Origin: Nocardia sp. NBC_00508
GTDB taxonomy: Bacteria > Actinomycetota > Actinomycetes > Mycobacteriales > Mycobacteriaceae
Assembly: GCF_036346875.1 (NCBI RefSeq)
Contig: NZ_CP107852.1
Location: forward strand, 6,386,001 to 6,450,000
Direction of reading: 5' to 3'
DNA length: 64,000 bases
Made by a program: the position numbers and the translations under genes. This document shows positions 17,047 through 25,419 of this stretch, one piece after another. The notes under the pieces were generated by a model. The model did no database searches, was not told where the DNA came from, and worked only from the letters and a program-made list of their open reading frames with translations. Within the stretch, counting starts at the first letter, position 1, and each line of letters starts with the position of its first letter.

Positions 17047-17376
17047 ATGAGTGTTGGCATGAAGCTGCGTTTACTTGGCGGTCCCACTGGCAACGAAGGA
17101 TCACCGAGACTGTGGATCGATGACGACCGTGGGATCTATTTCGTCCAAGGTCTGAAAGTTCCCGGCCACTTCGACCAGGTGGAGATCCCGCACATGCTGC
17201 TCACCTGGCTGGAACCCGATACACACCTCGGCGCCACGCTGACCGACTCCGGGCTAGGGACGTTCACCCTCACCGGGCGGCCCGTAACCGATGTGGAAGC
17301 CTTGGCGCAGATACAGACTCCCCCACACGAGATCTGCGTTGAAGTGCCTGCCGCCGCGGCACCGAGGAGATGGTGA
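17047..17376 (+). CDS. Hypothetical protein preceding the DUF6879/XRE pair
   Basis: 109 aa from ATG 17047 (MSVGMKLRLLGG); ATG 17059 is an alternative. Soluble and beta-rich, with PRLWIDDDRGIYFVQG and VEIPHMLLTWLEPDT. Its stop overlaps the next start by 7 bp. Much longer open frames exist upstream on this strand, but they run through the AT-rich gap and antisense to the minus-strand genes. The close coupling to a DUF6879 protein and an XRE regulator suggests a joint module; the function is unknown. Confidence 0.7.
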   Translation: MSVGMKLRLLGGPTGNEGSPRLWIDDDRGIYFVQGLKVPGHFDQVEIPHMLLTWLEPDTHLGATLTDSGLGTFTLTGRPVTDVEALAQIQTPPHEICVEVPAAAAPRRW

Positions 17377-17918
17377 CCATGTTGTACATGCCCGCTGGCA
17401 CCGGCGGCAAACTGCTCAGCATGGCGCAGCGACGCGCCTTTCATCTGGAGGTGCAGGACGACCACACAGTGTCCAACGAGGACGAACCGATGCGCCGATG
17501 GCGGGCCGGGTTGGCACCGCTGGACCCGGACAATTACCCGCCCGACTGGAAGCGGTGGGAGGACCTCACCGACGAAGCCACCACCAGGGGTGTTGCGTTG
17601 CAGAGGGTCCGAGTCGTTACCGAACCGCTAACCGAGTACATTCGGTTCCTTCACGCAGTTACCGACCGAAACCAGGCGCACGGAGAGGACATCCGGTGGT
17701 TGCCACGGCATAACGTCGACCCGTCTGAGGTTACCGTAGACGAATGGTGGCTACTGGACGATGAAGCGCTGGCATGGACGCTGTTCGATGGTCAAGGCGA
17801 TTTCAGCGGATTCGCGCTAACTCGTGACCCCGTCGAGGTCGCTCGCGCCATTTCGGTCCGTGACACGTTGTGGCCGAAGGCGGTCCCGCACAACACCTAT
17901 GAGCCAGGTACGCGATAG
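17370..17918 (+). CDS. DUF6879-family protein
   Basis: 182 aa. The pattern RRAFHLEVQDDHTV, EDEPMRRW, RVRVVTEPLTEYIRF, GEDIRWLPRH, WWLLDDEALAWTLFD and DPVEVA is that of DUF6879 proteins, which in actinobacteria are typically encoded beside DUF5753-type XRE regulators. No membrane segment or catalytic motif. Its stop is directly followed by the XRE gene (17919), so the two are almost certainly co-translated. A partner role to the regulator is inferred from that pairing. Confidence 0.8.
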   Translation: MVTMLYMPAGTGGKLLSMAQRRAFHLEVQDDHTVSNEDEPMRRWRAGLAPLDPDNYPPDWKRWEDLTDEATTRGVALQRVRVVTEPLTEYIRFLHAVTDRNQAHGEDIRWLPRHNVDPSEVTVDEWWLLDDEALAWTLFDGQGDFSGFALTRDPVEVARAISVRDTLWPKAVPHNTYEPGTR

Positions 17919-18758
17919 ATGACGGGTGTCGAGCAGGCGCGGGTGGTGCTGGGAAACCGGCTGCGTGAGTTCCGGAAGGCCGCATGCCTGTCCGGTGTCG
18001 ATCTGGCCAGGCAGGCGGGCTGGGTGCCGTCCAAGGTCTCGAAGATCGAACGTGGCCAGCAAACACCCACCGCTAGTGACCTCGCTACATGGTGCGAGAT
18101 CACCGACTGCGCGCTCGCGCTGCCCGACCTGCTCGCCACCCTCACCAACCTGGAATCCATGTGGGCCGAATGGAAACGGGTCGCTGCCTCCGGCCACGCC
18201 CAGCGTCAGCGCCGCAGCATCGAGCTCGAGGCGGCGACCCACACCATCCGGAACTGGTCGCAACTCATCGTGCCGGGTCTGCTGCAAACCGAGGATTATG
18301 CGCGGGCGGTGCTGTCCACCTGTATCAGTTTCCTGGGTACCCGCGACGACCTCGATGACGCTGTCGCTGCCCGGCTGCGGCGGCAGAATGTGCTGCACTC
18401 CGGCAAACGGCGCACCATCATCCTGCTCGCCGAACAGGCTCTCTATACGAGCGTCGGCGACGACCAGGTGATGATCGGGCAATTGGAGCACCTGCTCGAG
18501 GTGATGACCCTGCCACGGCTGATCCTGGGGGTCGTTCCTCGTGAGTTCGAATTCATATACACCACAACTAGCTTCGCGATGTTCGATCGACGATTGGCGA
18601 TGGTGGAGACGGTCAGCGCCGAGTTGAGCGTTACCGGGCCAACAGAGCTGTCCTACTACGAGAAGGCATGGGTCGCGCTGCACCGCCAGGCTCTTTACGG
18701 CTACCGAGCGCGCGAACGGATCAGAGCCGCACTGGACCCTTGCCGCGGAACGCAATAG
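17919..18758 (+). CDS. XRE-type helix-turn-helix regulator with DUF5753 domain
   Basis: 279 aa. N-terminal HTH (about 8-65: LREFRKAACLSGVDLARQAGWVPSKVSKIERGQQ). The C-terminal DUF5753 region (about 95-272) contains RNWSQLIVPGLLQTEDYARAVL and HLLEVMTLPRLILGVVP. This is the Scr1/WhiJ-like architecture common in Streptomyces and Nocardia, usually paired with a small DUF397 protein. Here the partner slot is taken by DUF6879 and the 109-aa gene. It probably controls its own operon and the divergent five-gene run. Confidence 0.9.
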   Translation: MTGVEQARVVLGNRLREFRKAACLSGVDLARQAGWVPSKVSKIERGQQTPTASDLATWCEITDCALALPDLLATLTNLESMWAEWKRVAASGHAQRQRRSIELEAATHTIRNWSQLIVPGLLQTEDYARAVLSTCISFLGTRDDLDDAVAARLRRQNVLHSGKRRTIILLAEQALYTSVGDDQVMIGQLEHLLEVMTLPRLILGVVPREFEFIYTTTSFAMFDRRLAMVETVSAELSVTGPTELSYYEKAWVALHRQALYGYRARERIRAALDPCRGTQ

Positions 18759-18838
18759 TCGAATGCGTTAAACAACCGCGCAGAAGGCGACCGACCGCTA
18801 ACGCCTGAACGAGGCGGCGTGTTGGCGACAGCCAGCAC

Positions 18839-19750
18839 TCAGTCGGACACCGCCTCGGCCAGCGTCTCGTCTGGTGACTCGGCCGCCCCGCCGACCGGCC
18901 AGCCTGGATAGGGCGGGGGCGTGCCGCCGAATTCCGGGCACAGCGGCTTGTAGTCGCAGTAGGAACACAACCAGCTGGTGTTCGGCTGGAAATCGCCGGT
19001 GCGACCCGCCTCCAGGATCGCCGCCCACAGGGCCGACAGGGTGCGCTCGAAGCGAAGCAACTCCTGCTCGTCGGGGGTGTAGGTGAGGATCTGTTCGTCG
19101 GCCAGGTAGATCAGCCGCAGCTGGGCGGGCACCAGGCCGCGGGTGCGCAGCATCACCAGCGCGTAGAACTTCAGCTGGAACAGCGCCTTGGTCTCCTGCA
19201 GGGGTCCCGGCGCGCGGCCGGTCTTGTAGTCCACGACGCGCAGCGCACCGCTGGGGGCGACGTCGATCCGGTCGACGAAGCCGCGCAGCAGCGCGCCGTC
19301 GTCGAGCTCCACCTCCACGCGCGCCTCGCGTGATTCCGGATCGAACCGGGTCGGATCCTCCAGCCGGTAATAGCGCCCCACCAGCGCCCGCACCTCGCCG
19401 AGGAACGCGTCGAGCTCCTCGCCGGTGATCAGCTCGTCGACATCCGGCTGCTCGGCGCGCACCCGCGCCCATGCCGAGGGCACCAGCGCCTCGGCGCGTT
19501 CGGGCAGACGCTCCAGGGCTGGCAGCCCGTAGAGATCCTCCAGCACCGCGTGCACCACCGTGCCGCGCACCGCCTGCCGCGACGGTGGCTCCGGGATCCG
19601 ATCGATCGCGCGGAACCGGTACTTCAGCGGGCACTGCTTGAAATCCATTGCCCGGGAAGGCGACAGCGCGGGCCGCGCGCGGCTTGCCGTCGTGTCGGGC
19701 TCGGACGCCTGCGCGTCGTCGGCAGGGGGCGTGGACACGGGCGGGCACAT
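18839..19750 (-). CDS. RecB-family PD-(D/E)XK exonuclease
   Basis: 303 aa from ATG 19750; longer frames extend into the divergent trmI gene and are rejected. The PD-(D/E)XK core: RGTVVHAVLEDL, GFVDRIDVAPSGALRVVDYKTGRAPG (catalytic Asp and DYK), and QLKFYALVML. The C-terminal Cys cluster CSYCDYKPLC is the iron-sulfur-type motif of the family (Rv2119-like). It lacks helicase motifs, so it is a stand-alone nuclease. It is divergent from trmI with 75 bp between, as in mycobacteria. Confidence 0.9.
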   Translation of the reverse strand: MCPPVSTPPADDAQASEPDTTASRARPALSPSRAMDFKQCPLKYRFRAIDRIPEPPSRQAVRGTVVHAVLEDLYGLPALERLPERAEALVPSAWARVRAEQPDVDELITGEELDAFLGEVRALVGRYYRLEDPTRFDPESREARVEVELDDGALLRGFVDRIDVAPSGALRVVDYKTGRAPGPLQETKALFQLKFYALVMLRTRGLVPAQLRLIYLADEQILTYTPDEQELLRFERTLSALWAAILEAGRTGDFQPNTSWLCSYCDYKPLCPEFGGTPPPYPGWPVGGAAESPDETLAEAVSD

Positions 19751-19825
19751 ACCTGGCAGGCTATCCCGCGGCACCGACACGCCGGTGCGCGACAGCACGG
19801 ATTCGAACCAGCGGAACGGAGATTC

Positions 19826-20659
19826 ATGACGGCCAGACGGACCGGGCCATTCATCGTCGGTGACCGGGTGCAGCTGACCGATGCCAAAGGGCGCCTGTAC
19901 ACGGTGGTCTTGGAGCCGGGCAAGGAGTTCCACACCCATCGCGGCGGCATCAAGCACGACAGTCTGATCGGCGCCGACGAGGGCAGTGTGGTGCACTCCA
20001 CCAACGGCACGCCGTACCTGGCATTGCGCCCGCTACTGATCGATTACGTGCTGTCCATGCCGCGCGGCGCCGCGGTGATCTACCCGAAGGACGCCGCGCA
20101 GATCGTGCACGAAGGCGACATGTTCCCCGGCGCGCGCGTGCTGGAGGCCGGGGCGGGTTCGGGCGCGCTCACCTGCTCGCTGCTGCGCGCGGTCGGGCCG
20201 CAGGGGCAGGTGATCTCCTACGAGATTCGCGCCGACCACGCCGAACACGCCGTGCGCAATGTGGAGACGTTCTTCGGCGAACATCCGGCTAACTGGTCGC
20301 TGACCGTGGGCGACGTGGCCGATTACACCGGCGAGCCGGTCGACCGGGCGGTGCTGGACATGCTCGCGCCCTGGGACGCGCTGCCCGCGGTGTCCAAGGC
20401 GCTCGTGCCGGGCGGCGTGCTGATCGTCTACGTCGCCACCGTCACCCAGCTGTCGAAGGTGGTGGAGGCGCTGCGCGAGCAGGAGTGCTGGACCGAGCCC
20501 CGCTCCTGGGAGTCGCTCGTCCGGCCGTGGCATGTGGTGGGCCTCGCCGTGCGTCCGGAACATCGTATGCAGGGCCACACCGCCTTCCTCGTCAGCGCCC
20601 GCAGGCTGGCCGAGGGCACCGTCACCCCCAAGCCGCAGCGCAGGCCGTCGAAGGGATGA
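19826..20659 (+). CDS. trmI: tRNA (adenine-N1)-methyltransferase
   Basis: 277 aa from ATG 19826. It makes m1A58 in the T-loop of tRNAs. A small N-terminal beta domain (GDRVQLTDAKGRLYTVVLEPG) is followed by the SAM-binding Rossmann domain with VLEAGAGSGALT and SYEIRADHAEHAVRNVE; LDMLAPWDALP is the family D-M-P-type catalytic motif. It matches Rv2118c in length and context. Confidence 0.95.
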   Translation: MTARRTGPFIVGDRVQLTDAKGRLYTVVLEPGKEFHTHRGGIKHDSLIGADEGSVVHSTNGTPYLALRPLLIDYVLSMPRGAAVIYPKDAAQIVHEGDMFPGARVLEAGAGSGALTCSLLRAVGPQGQVISYEIRADHAEHAVRNVETFFGEHPANWSLTVGDVADYTGEPVDRAVLDMLAPWDALPAVSKALVPGGVLIVYVATVTQLSKVVEALREQECWTEPRSWESLVRPWHVVGLAVRPEHRMQGHTAFLVSARRLAEGTVTPKPQRRPSKG

Positions 20660-20709
20660 ACGCGGTGGGGCGGGCGACCGCGCGTCGCCCGCTGATGGGT
20701 GCGCTCGGC

Positions 20710-21222
20710 TCAGGCCGGGACGCAGGGCGCCTGCGCGAAGCCGAGCAGCAGGCAGCCGCTCGCGTCCGACAGTTTCCAGGTGCCGTCGACGTCTTCCCAG
20801 GTCAGCGGCACGGCGGGCGCGGCGCCGTGGGGAGAGCCGATGGTCACCTGCGCGTTCGCGGTGTTGCCCTGGGTGGTGATGTCGGCGACCGTGAAGGTGA
20901 GCGCGTAGCCCTGCAGGCCCGCGTTCATCTTGTCGATGTTCGCGGTGCGCTGCTCGCCGTTGACGATCAGCTTCGCTTTCTCGGCGGTGGCCACGGTGGG
21001 GTCGGCGAGCTTGACCAGCACAGCGTGCAGTGTCTCGGCCGTGGGCGCGCCCGCCGCATGGTCGCCGTGGCTGTGGGTACTCGACGTCGCGGTGGCCGCC
21101 ACGGTGGTGGTCGTGGCGGCGGAGTCGTCGTCGGAGCCACACGCCGCCAGACCGCAGGAAATAGCCAGCGCCGCCGCGGCGGTGGCAAGGGAAACGCGCA
21201 GAGTTCTGGCGGGAAGGAGCAT
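20710..21222 (-). CDS. Lipoprotein with MTB12-like domain
   Basis: 170 aa from ATG 21222. A lipoprotein signal peptide ends in the lipobox LAAC (Cys about 30). A Thr/Ser/His-rich spacer (TSSTHSHGDHAAGAP) follows, then an NTF2-like MTB12-type domain (about 58-170: PTAETLHAVLVKLADPTVATAEKAKLIVNGEQ...). It is probably an envelope protein of unknown role. A GAAGGAGC site abuts the start. The His-rich spacer could bind metal, but that is conjecture. It converges with trmI. Confidence 0.87.
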   Translation of the reverse strand: MLLPARTLRVSLATAAAALAISCGLAACGSDDDSAATTTTVAATATSSTHSHGDHAAGAPTAETLHAVLVKLADPTVATAEKAKLIVNGEQRTANIDKMNAGLQGYALTFTVADITTQGNTANAQVTIGSPHGAAPAVPLTWEDVDGTWKLSDASGCLLLGFAQAPCVPA

Positions 21223-21366
21223 GGTCAGCAACCTTTCGGCTCGGTCGGCGAGCAGGCTCGCCGCTGTCTGGTTAGGGCAGGCTAACATGGTGGTCCGGCG
21301 GCCGATCGCGGCCCAGATGTGATCACGAAGAAACCATGTCGGAAAGCGAGAACGGGTCGCGCCCGG

Positions 21367-21372
21367 TAGCGT
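21367..21372 (+). promoter_or_regulatory. -10 box of mpa
   Basis: TAGCGT, about 29 nt before the chosen ATG. It gives a leader of about 22 nt containing GGGAGGAG. Confidence 0.5.
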
Positions 21373-21401
21373 TGATAGACCGGGACTGGGAGGAGCAGCA
21401 C

Positions 21402-23162
21402 ATGAGCCCCATCGAGAATTCGGATTCGGCGGCCTGGAGAGAGCTCGAGGCAGTACGCGCCGAGGCGGCTGCACTCCGAAGGCAACTCGCCGATTCGCCG
21501 GATCGCACACGGGAATTGGAAGCCCGCATCGATTCGCTGACCATTCGCAACACGAAGCTGATGGACACACTCAAAGAAGCGCGCCAGCAGTTGGTCGCGC
21601 TGCGTGAGGAGGTCGATCGGCTGGGTCAGCCACCGAGCGGATACGGCATTCTGATCCGTGTGTACGACGATCAGACGGTCGACGTGTTCACTTCGGGTCG
21701 CAAGATGCGGTTGACGTGTTCGCCGAATATCGAGACCGCGACGCTCGAGTACGGCCAGACCGTCCGCCTCAACGAGGCGCTCACAGTCGTCGAGGCCGGG
21801 CGCTACGACTCGGTCGGCGAGATCGGCACCCTACGGGAGATCCTGGACGACGGACGTCGCGCTCTGGTCGTCGGCCATGCCGACGAGGAGCGCGTGGTGT
21901 GGCTGGCGGGTCCGCTGGCCAACATTGCCGAACTCGACGACCTGGAAGATCCCGATTCCCCCATCCGTAAGCTGCGCCCCGGCGACTCGCTCCTGGTCGA
22001 CAGCAAGGCCGGGTTCGCGTTCGAGCGCATCCCCAAGGCCGAGGTCGAGGATCTCGTGCTGGAAGAGGTTCCGGACGTCGACTACAGCGACATCGGTGGT
22101 CTTGGCAGGCAGATCGAGCAGATCCGCGACGCGGTGGAGCTGCCGTTCCTGCACAAGGATCTGTTCCGGGAGTACGCGCTGCGTCCGCCGAAGGGGGTGC
22201 TGCTCTACGGTCCGCCCGGCTGCGGCAAGACGCTCATCGCCAAGGCGGTGGCGAACTCGCTGGCCAAGAAGATCGCCGAGGCGCGCGGTGAGGATGCCAA
22301 GGAAGCCAAGTCGTTCTTCCTGAACATCAAGGGCCCCGAACTGCTGAACAAGTTCGTCGGCGAGACCGAGCGGCACATCCGGATCATCTTCCAGCGGGCC
22401 CGCGAGAAGGCGTCCGAGGGCACTCCGGTCATCGTGTTCTTCGACGAGATGGACTCGATCTTCCGCACCCGCGGGTCGGGCGTCTCCTCGGACGTGGAGA
22501 CCACTGTGGTGCCTCAGCTGCTGTCGGAGATCGACGGCGTCGAGGGCTTGGAGAACGTCATCGTGATCGGCGCCTCCAACCGCGAGGACATGATCGATCC
22601 GGCCATCCTGCGGCCGGGCCGCCTGGACGTGAAGATCAAGATCGAGCGTCCGGACGCGGAGTCGGCGCAGGACATCTTCTCGAAGTACCTCACCGAGCAC
22701 CTGCCGCTGCACGACGACGATCTGGCGGAGTTCGGTGGCGACAAGGCACTGTGCATCGCCGCGATGATCGAGCGGGTCGTCGACCGGATGTACGCCGAGA
22801 GCGAGGACAACCGCTTCCTGGAGGTCACCTACGCCAACGGTGACAAGGAGGTCCTGTACTTCAAGGACTTCAACTCCGGCGCCATGATCCAGAACATCGT
22901 GGACCGCTCCAAGAAGTACGCCATCAAGGCGGTGCTCGACACCGGCAACCCGGGTCTGCGCATCCAGCATCTCTACGATTCGATCGTGGACGAGTTCTCC
23001 GAGAACGAGGACCTGCCCAACACCACGAATCCCGATGACTGGGCACGTATCTCGGGCAAGAAGGGTGAGCGGATCGTCTACATCCGTACGCTGGTCACCG
23101 GCAAGAACGCGAGCGCCAGCCGCGCCATCGATACGGAGTCGAATACGGGTCAGTACCTGTAA
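21402..23162 (+). CDS. mpa: Proteasome-associated AAA+ ATPase Mpa/ARC
   Basis: 586 aa from ATG 21402, chosen for its GGGAGGAG site. An ATG at 21336 would add 22 residues but overlaps the apparent promoter. The N-terminal coiled coil (about 12-75), which captures Pup, is followed by OB domains (about 80-215), then the AAA+ domain with Walker A GPPGCGKT (270-277) and Walker B VIVFFDEMD. The C-terminal GQYL motif docks on and opens the PrcBA gate. Mpa unfolds pupylated proteins for degradation. Normally close to dop-pup-prcBA; here separated from dop by about 18.5 kb. Confidence 0.97.
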   Translation: MSPIENSDSAAWRELEAVRAEAAALRRQLADSPDRTRELEARIDSLTIRNTKLMDTLKEARQQLVALREEVDRLGQPPSGYGILIRVYDDQTVDVFTSGRKMRLTCSPNIETATLEYGQTVRLNEALTVVEAGRYDSVGEIGTLREILDDGRRALVVGHADEERVVWLAGPLANIAELDDLEDPDSPIRKLRPGDSLLVDSKAGFAFERIPKAEVEDLVLEEVPDVDYSDIGGLGRQIEQIRDAVELPFLHKDLFREYALRPPKGVLLYGPPGCGKTLIAKAVANSLAKKIAEARGEDAKEAKSFFLNIKGPELLNKFVGETERHIRIIFQRAREKASEGTPVIVFFDEMDSIFRTRGSGVSSDVETTVVPQLLSEIDGVEGLENVIVIGASNREDMIDPAILRPGRLDVKIKIERPDAESAQDIFSKYLTEHLPLHDDDLAEFGGDKALCIAAMIERVVDRMYAESEDNRFLEVTYANGDKEVLYFKDFNSGAMIQNIVDRSKKYAIKAVLDTGNPGLRIQHLYDSIVDEFSENEDLPNTTNPDDWARISGKKGERIVYIRTLVTGKNASASRAIDTESNTGQYL

Positions 23163-23176
23163 GGTTCGCCGGACAA

Positions 23177-23213
23177 CCGAGGGCCGCGTCTCCGCTGGAG
23201 GCGCGGCCCTCGG
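23177..23213 (+). terminator. Hairpin terminator after mpa
   Basis: Stem CCGAGGGCCGCG/CGCGGCCCTCGG (12 bp) continued after one mismatch by CTCC/GGAG around a GCT loop. No U-tract, as usual in high-GC actinobacteria. Confidence 0.75.
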
Positions 23214-23246
23214 GCGTATCGGGCCCAGGTTCCTGACCGTGTGTGC

Positions 23247-23252
23247 TAGAAT
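23247..23252 (+). promoter_or_regulatory. -10 box of the tetR gene (leaderless)
   Basis: TAGAAT 6 nt before ATG 23259; no ribosome binding site is visible between them. Confidence 0.6.
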
Positions 23253-23258
23253 CTGACC

Positions 23259-23894
23259 ATGCGGCCAGAAAATGAGACGCATGGTCAGCGCAGGTCGTTC
23301 ATCGAAGAGGCGCGCCGCAGGCAGATCATCGCCGCGGCGGTGGAGGTGATCTCCGAGGTCGGGTACGGTAGCGCCGCGCTGGCGCGGATCGCCGAGCACG
23401 CCGGAATTTCCAAGGGCGTCATCTCCTACCACTTCGCGGGGAAAGACGACCTGATGACGCAGCTGGTGATCCAGCTGTACGTCTCGGCGGCAGAGTACAT
23501 AGCGCCGCGGGTGGGTGCGGCCGTCGGCGCGCGCGCCCAGCTACTGGCCTACCTCGAATCGAACCTGGGCTTCATCGACGCGAACACCACGTATGTGGCG
23601 GCACTCGTCGAGGTCGTGACGAATCTGCGTGACCCGGAAGGCAATCCGAAGTTCGCGTCCGCCGACGGGGAACGCGACATCATCGTGCCGCTAGTCGACA
23701 TCCTCACCGAGGGTCAGCGCGCGGGCGAGTTCGGGGAGTTCGATTCCCTGCTGATGGCCAAGTCGATCCGCGACGCCATCGATGGCGCTGCCGGACGCGC
23801 GGTCCGGGAACCGGATTTCGCCATGGCCCCGTACTCGGCGCATCTGTGCAAGTTGTTCGACATGGCGACGCGGAGGGCGGGCAAAGATGACTGA
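23259..23894 (+). CDS. TetR-family transcriptional regulator
   Basis: 211 aa. N-terminal HTH (about 15-62: RRRQIIAAAVEVISEVGYGSAALARIAEHAGISKGVISYHFAGKDDL) and an all-helical ligand domain. The stop overlaps the start of the glycosyltransferase by 8 bp, so the two form one operon and the regulator probably controls it. Ligand unknown. Confidence 0.92.
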   Translation: MRPENETHGQRRSFIEEARRRQIIAAAVEVISEVGYGSAALARIAEHAGISKGVISYHFAGKDDLMTQLVIQLYVSAAEYIAPRVGAAVGARAQLLAYLESNLGFIDANTTYVAALVEVVTNLRDPEGNPKFASADGERDIIVPLVDILTEGQRAGEFGEFDSLLMAKSIRDAIDGAAGRAVREPDFAMAPYSAHLCKLFDMATRRAGKDD

Positions 23895-25410
23895 GGTACT
23901 GCAGGCCGAACGGAGCCGGACGGATTCCGGGAAGCCGCTGCCGCCGTTCGCGTTCGGCGGTGTCGGCGCGGTGTCGGCGCTTGCGGCGCTGGCGCTGCTG
24001 GCCTCGATCGGGCGGTACGGATTCTTCGGCGACGAGCTGTATTTCATCTCCGCCGGGCGCAGGCTCGCACTCAGCTATGCCGACCAGGGGCCGCTGCTGC
24101 CGGCGATCGCCCGGGTGATGGACGTGCTCGCACCGGATTCGCTGGTGGCGCTTCGGCTTCCGGCCGTACTGATCACCGTGGCCGCGGTGGTGGTGACCGC
24201 ACAGATCGCCCGGGAGTTCGGCGGCACCCGCGGCGCGCAGGTGCTGGCCGCGGCCGCGTACGCCACCTCGCCATTTCTGCTGGTGCAGGGCGACCAGCTG
24301 GCCACCAACACGATCGACACCGCGTTGTGGGTGGTGATCAGCTGGCTGGTGATCCGCTGGGTCCGCACCCGCCGCGACGGCCTGCTGCTGGCGGCGGCGC
24401 TGGTCACCGCGCTGGACATGCAGGTCAAGTGGCTGATTCCGTTTTTCTGGATCGCGATCGCGGTGGGTGTGGCGGTCTACGGACCGCGGGAACTGCTGCG
24501 CCGCCCGGTCCTGTGGTGGGGCGCTGGGATCGTCGCGCTCACCACGGCGCCCAGCCTGATCTGGCAGGCGGCGCACGAGTGGCCGCAGCTTCGTCTCGGG
24601 GGAGTGGTGGCCGCGGAGCAGGCGACCATCGGCGGCCGCTACCTGTGGTTGCCGCTGGCGCTGGCCGCGGCCGGCTTACTCGGAACCCTGTTGCTCTGCT
24701 ATGGGGTGTGGACGCTGTTCCGAGCCGAATCCTGGCGGCCCTACCGGTTTCTCGGGCTGCTGCCGCTGGTGCTGGTCGTGGTCTTCGTGGCGACCAACGG
24801 ACGTCCGTACTACGCGGCGGGCTGCTATGGCGCGCTGATCGCCGTGGGCGCGGTGCGCTGGACGGAGAACTGGGGACGTTCGCGCCGGATCATCACCGTG
24901 CCGCTGGTTGCGCTGTCCACGGTACTGGCGGTGTTCATGCTGCCCTTGCGCCCGGAGTCCGAGATCGCGCCGGTCGACACCCAGGCTCAGGCCGGCCTGG
25001 AAATCGCGGTCTACGGCCGTTTCGGCTGGTCGGAACTCGCCGCGGAGACGGCGGCCGCCTACCGGGCGCTGCCGGAGCAGGAGCGGGCGACGGCCGTCGT
25101 GGTCGCCGATTCGTATTGGCAGGCCAGCGCTCTGGATGTCTACCGCACGGCCTACGGTCTGCCCGCCATCTACAGCCCGAACCGGGGTTTCGGCTATTTC
25201 GGCACGCCGCCGGACGACGCCACCACGGTCCTGTGGGTGGGCAACGCCGAGGCGGATGTGCGCGCGCACTGTGCCGAGGTGACCTCGATCGGACGCGTCG
25301 ATGCCCGGCTCGGGTTTCCCGGCGTCACCCGCGATGTCACCCTCTGGCGCTGCGCGCAACCACGCGTACCGTGGTCGCAGGCCTGGCCGGAGATGCTGCG
25401 GCTGAACTGA
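23887..25410 (+). CDS. GT39/ArnT-like membrane glycosyltransferase
   Basis: 507 aa from ATG 23887, inside the end of tetR. About 10-11 membrane helices. The first extracytoplasmic loop has FFGDELYFI with the Asp-Glu pair that is catalytic in the PMT/ArnT (GT-C) superfamily. The C-terminal soluble part (about 380-507) carries VVVADSYWQASALDVYR and IYSPNRGFGYFG, as in actinobacterial family members. It probably transfers a sugar from a polyprenyl-phosphate donor outside the membrane; the acceptor is unknown. It faces an acyltransferase gene tail to tail. Confidence 0.88.
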   Translation: MTEVLQAERSRTDSGKPLPPFAFGGVGAVSALAALALLASIGRYGFFGDELYFISAGRRLALSYADQGPLLPAIARVMDVLAPDSLVALRLPAVLITVAAVVVTAQIAREFGGTRGAQVLAAAAYATSPFLLVQGDQLATNTIDTALWVVISWLVIRWVRTRRDGLLLAAALVTALDMQVKWLIPFFWIAIAVGVAVYGPRELLRRPVLWWGAGIVALTTAPSLIWQAAHEWPQLRLGGVVAAEQATIGGRYLWLPLALAAAGLLGTLLLCYGVWTLFRAESWRPYRFLGLLPLVLVVVFVATNGRPYYAAGCYGALIAVGAVRWTENWGRSRRIITVPLVALSTVLAVFMLPLRPESEIAPVDTQAQAGLEIAVYGRFGWSELAAETAAAYRALPEQERATAVVVADSYWQASALDVYRTAYGLPAIYSPNRGFGYFGTPPDDATTVLWVGNAEADVRAHCAEVTSIGRVDARLGFPGVTRDVTLWRCAQPRVPWSQAWPEMLRLN

Positions 25411-25419
25411 CCGGCCGCC

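Noticed and set aside
16183..17376. 397-codon plus-strand gene
   Set aside because: Its first 290 codons are antisense to coupled minus-strand genes and cross the AT-rich divergent promoter; only the part from 17047 looks coding.
21336..21401. Upstream ATG of mpa as the start
   Set aside because: The 22 extra codons coincide with a TAGCGT promoter box and precede a much better ribosome binding site for ATG 21402.
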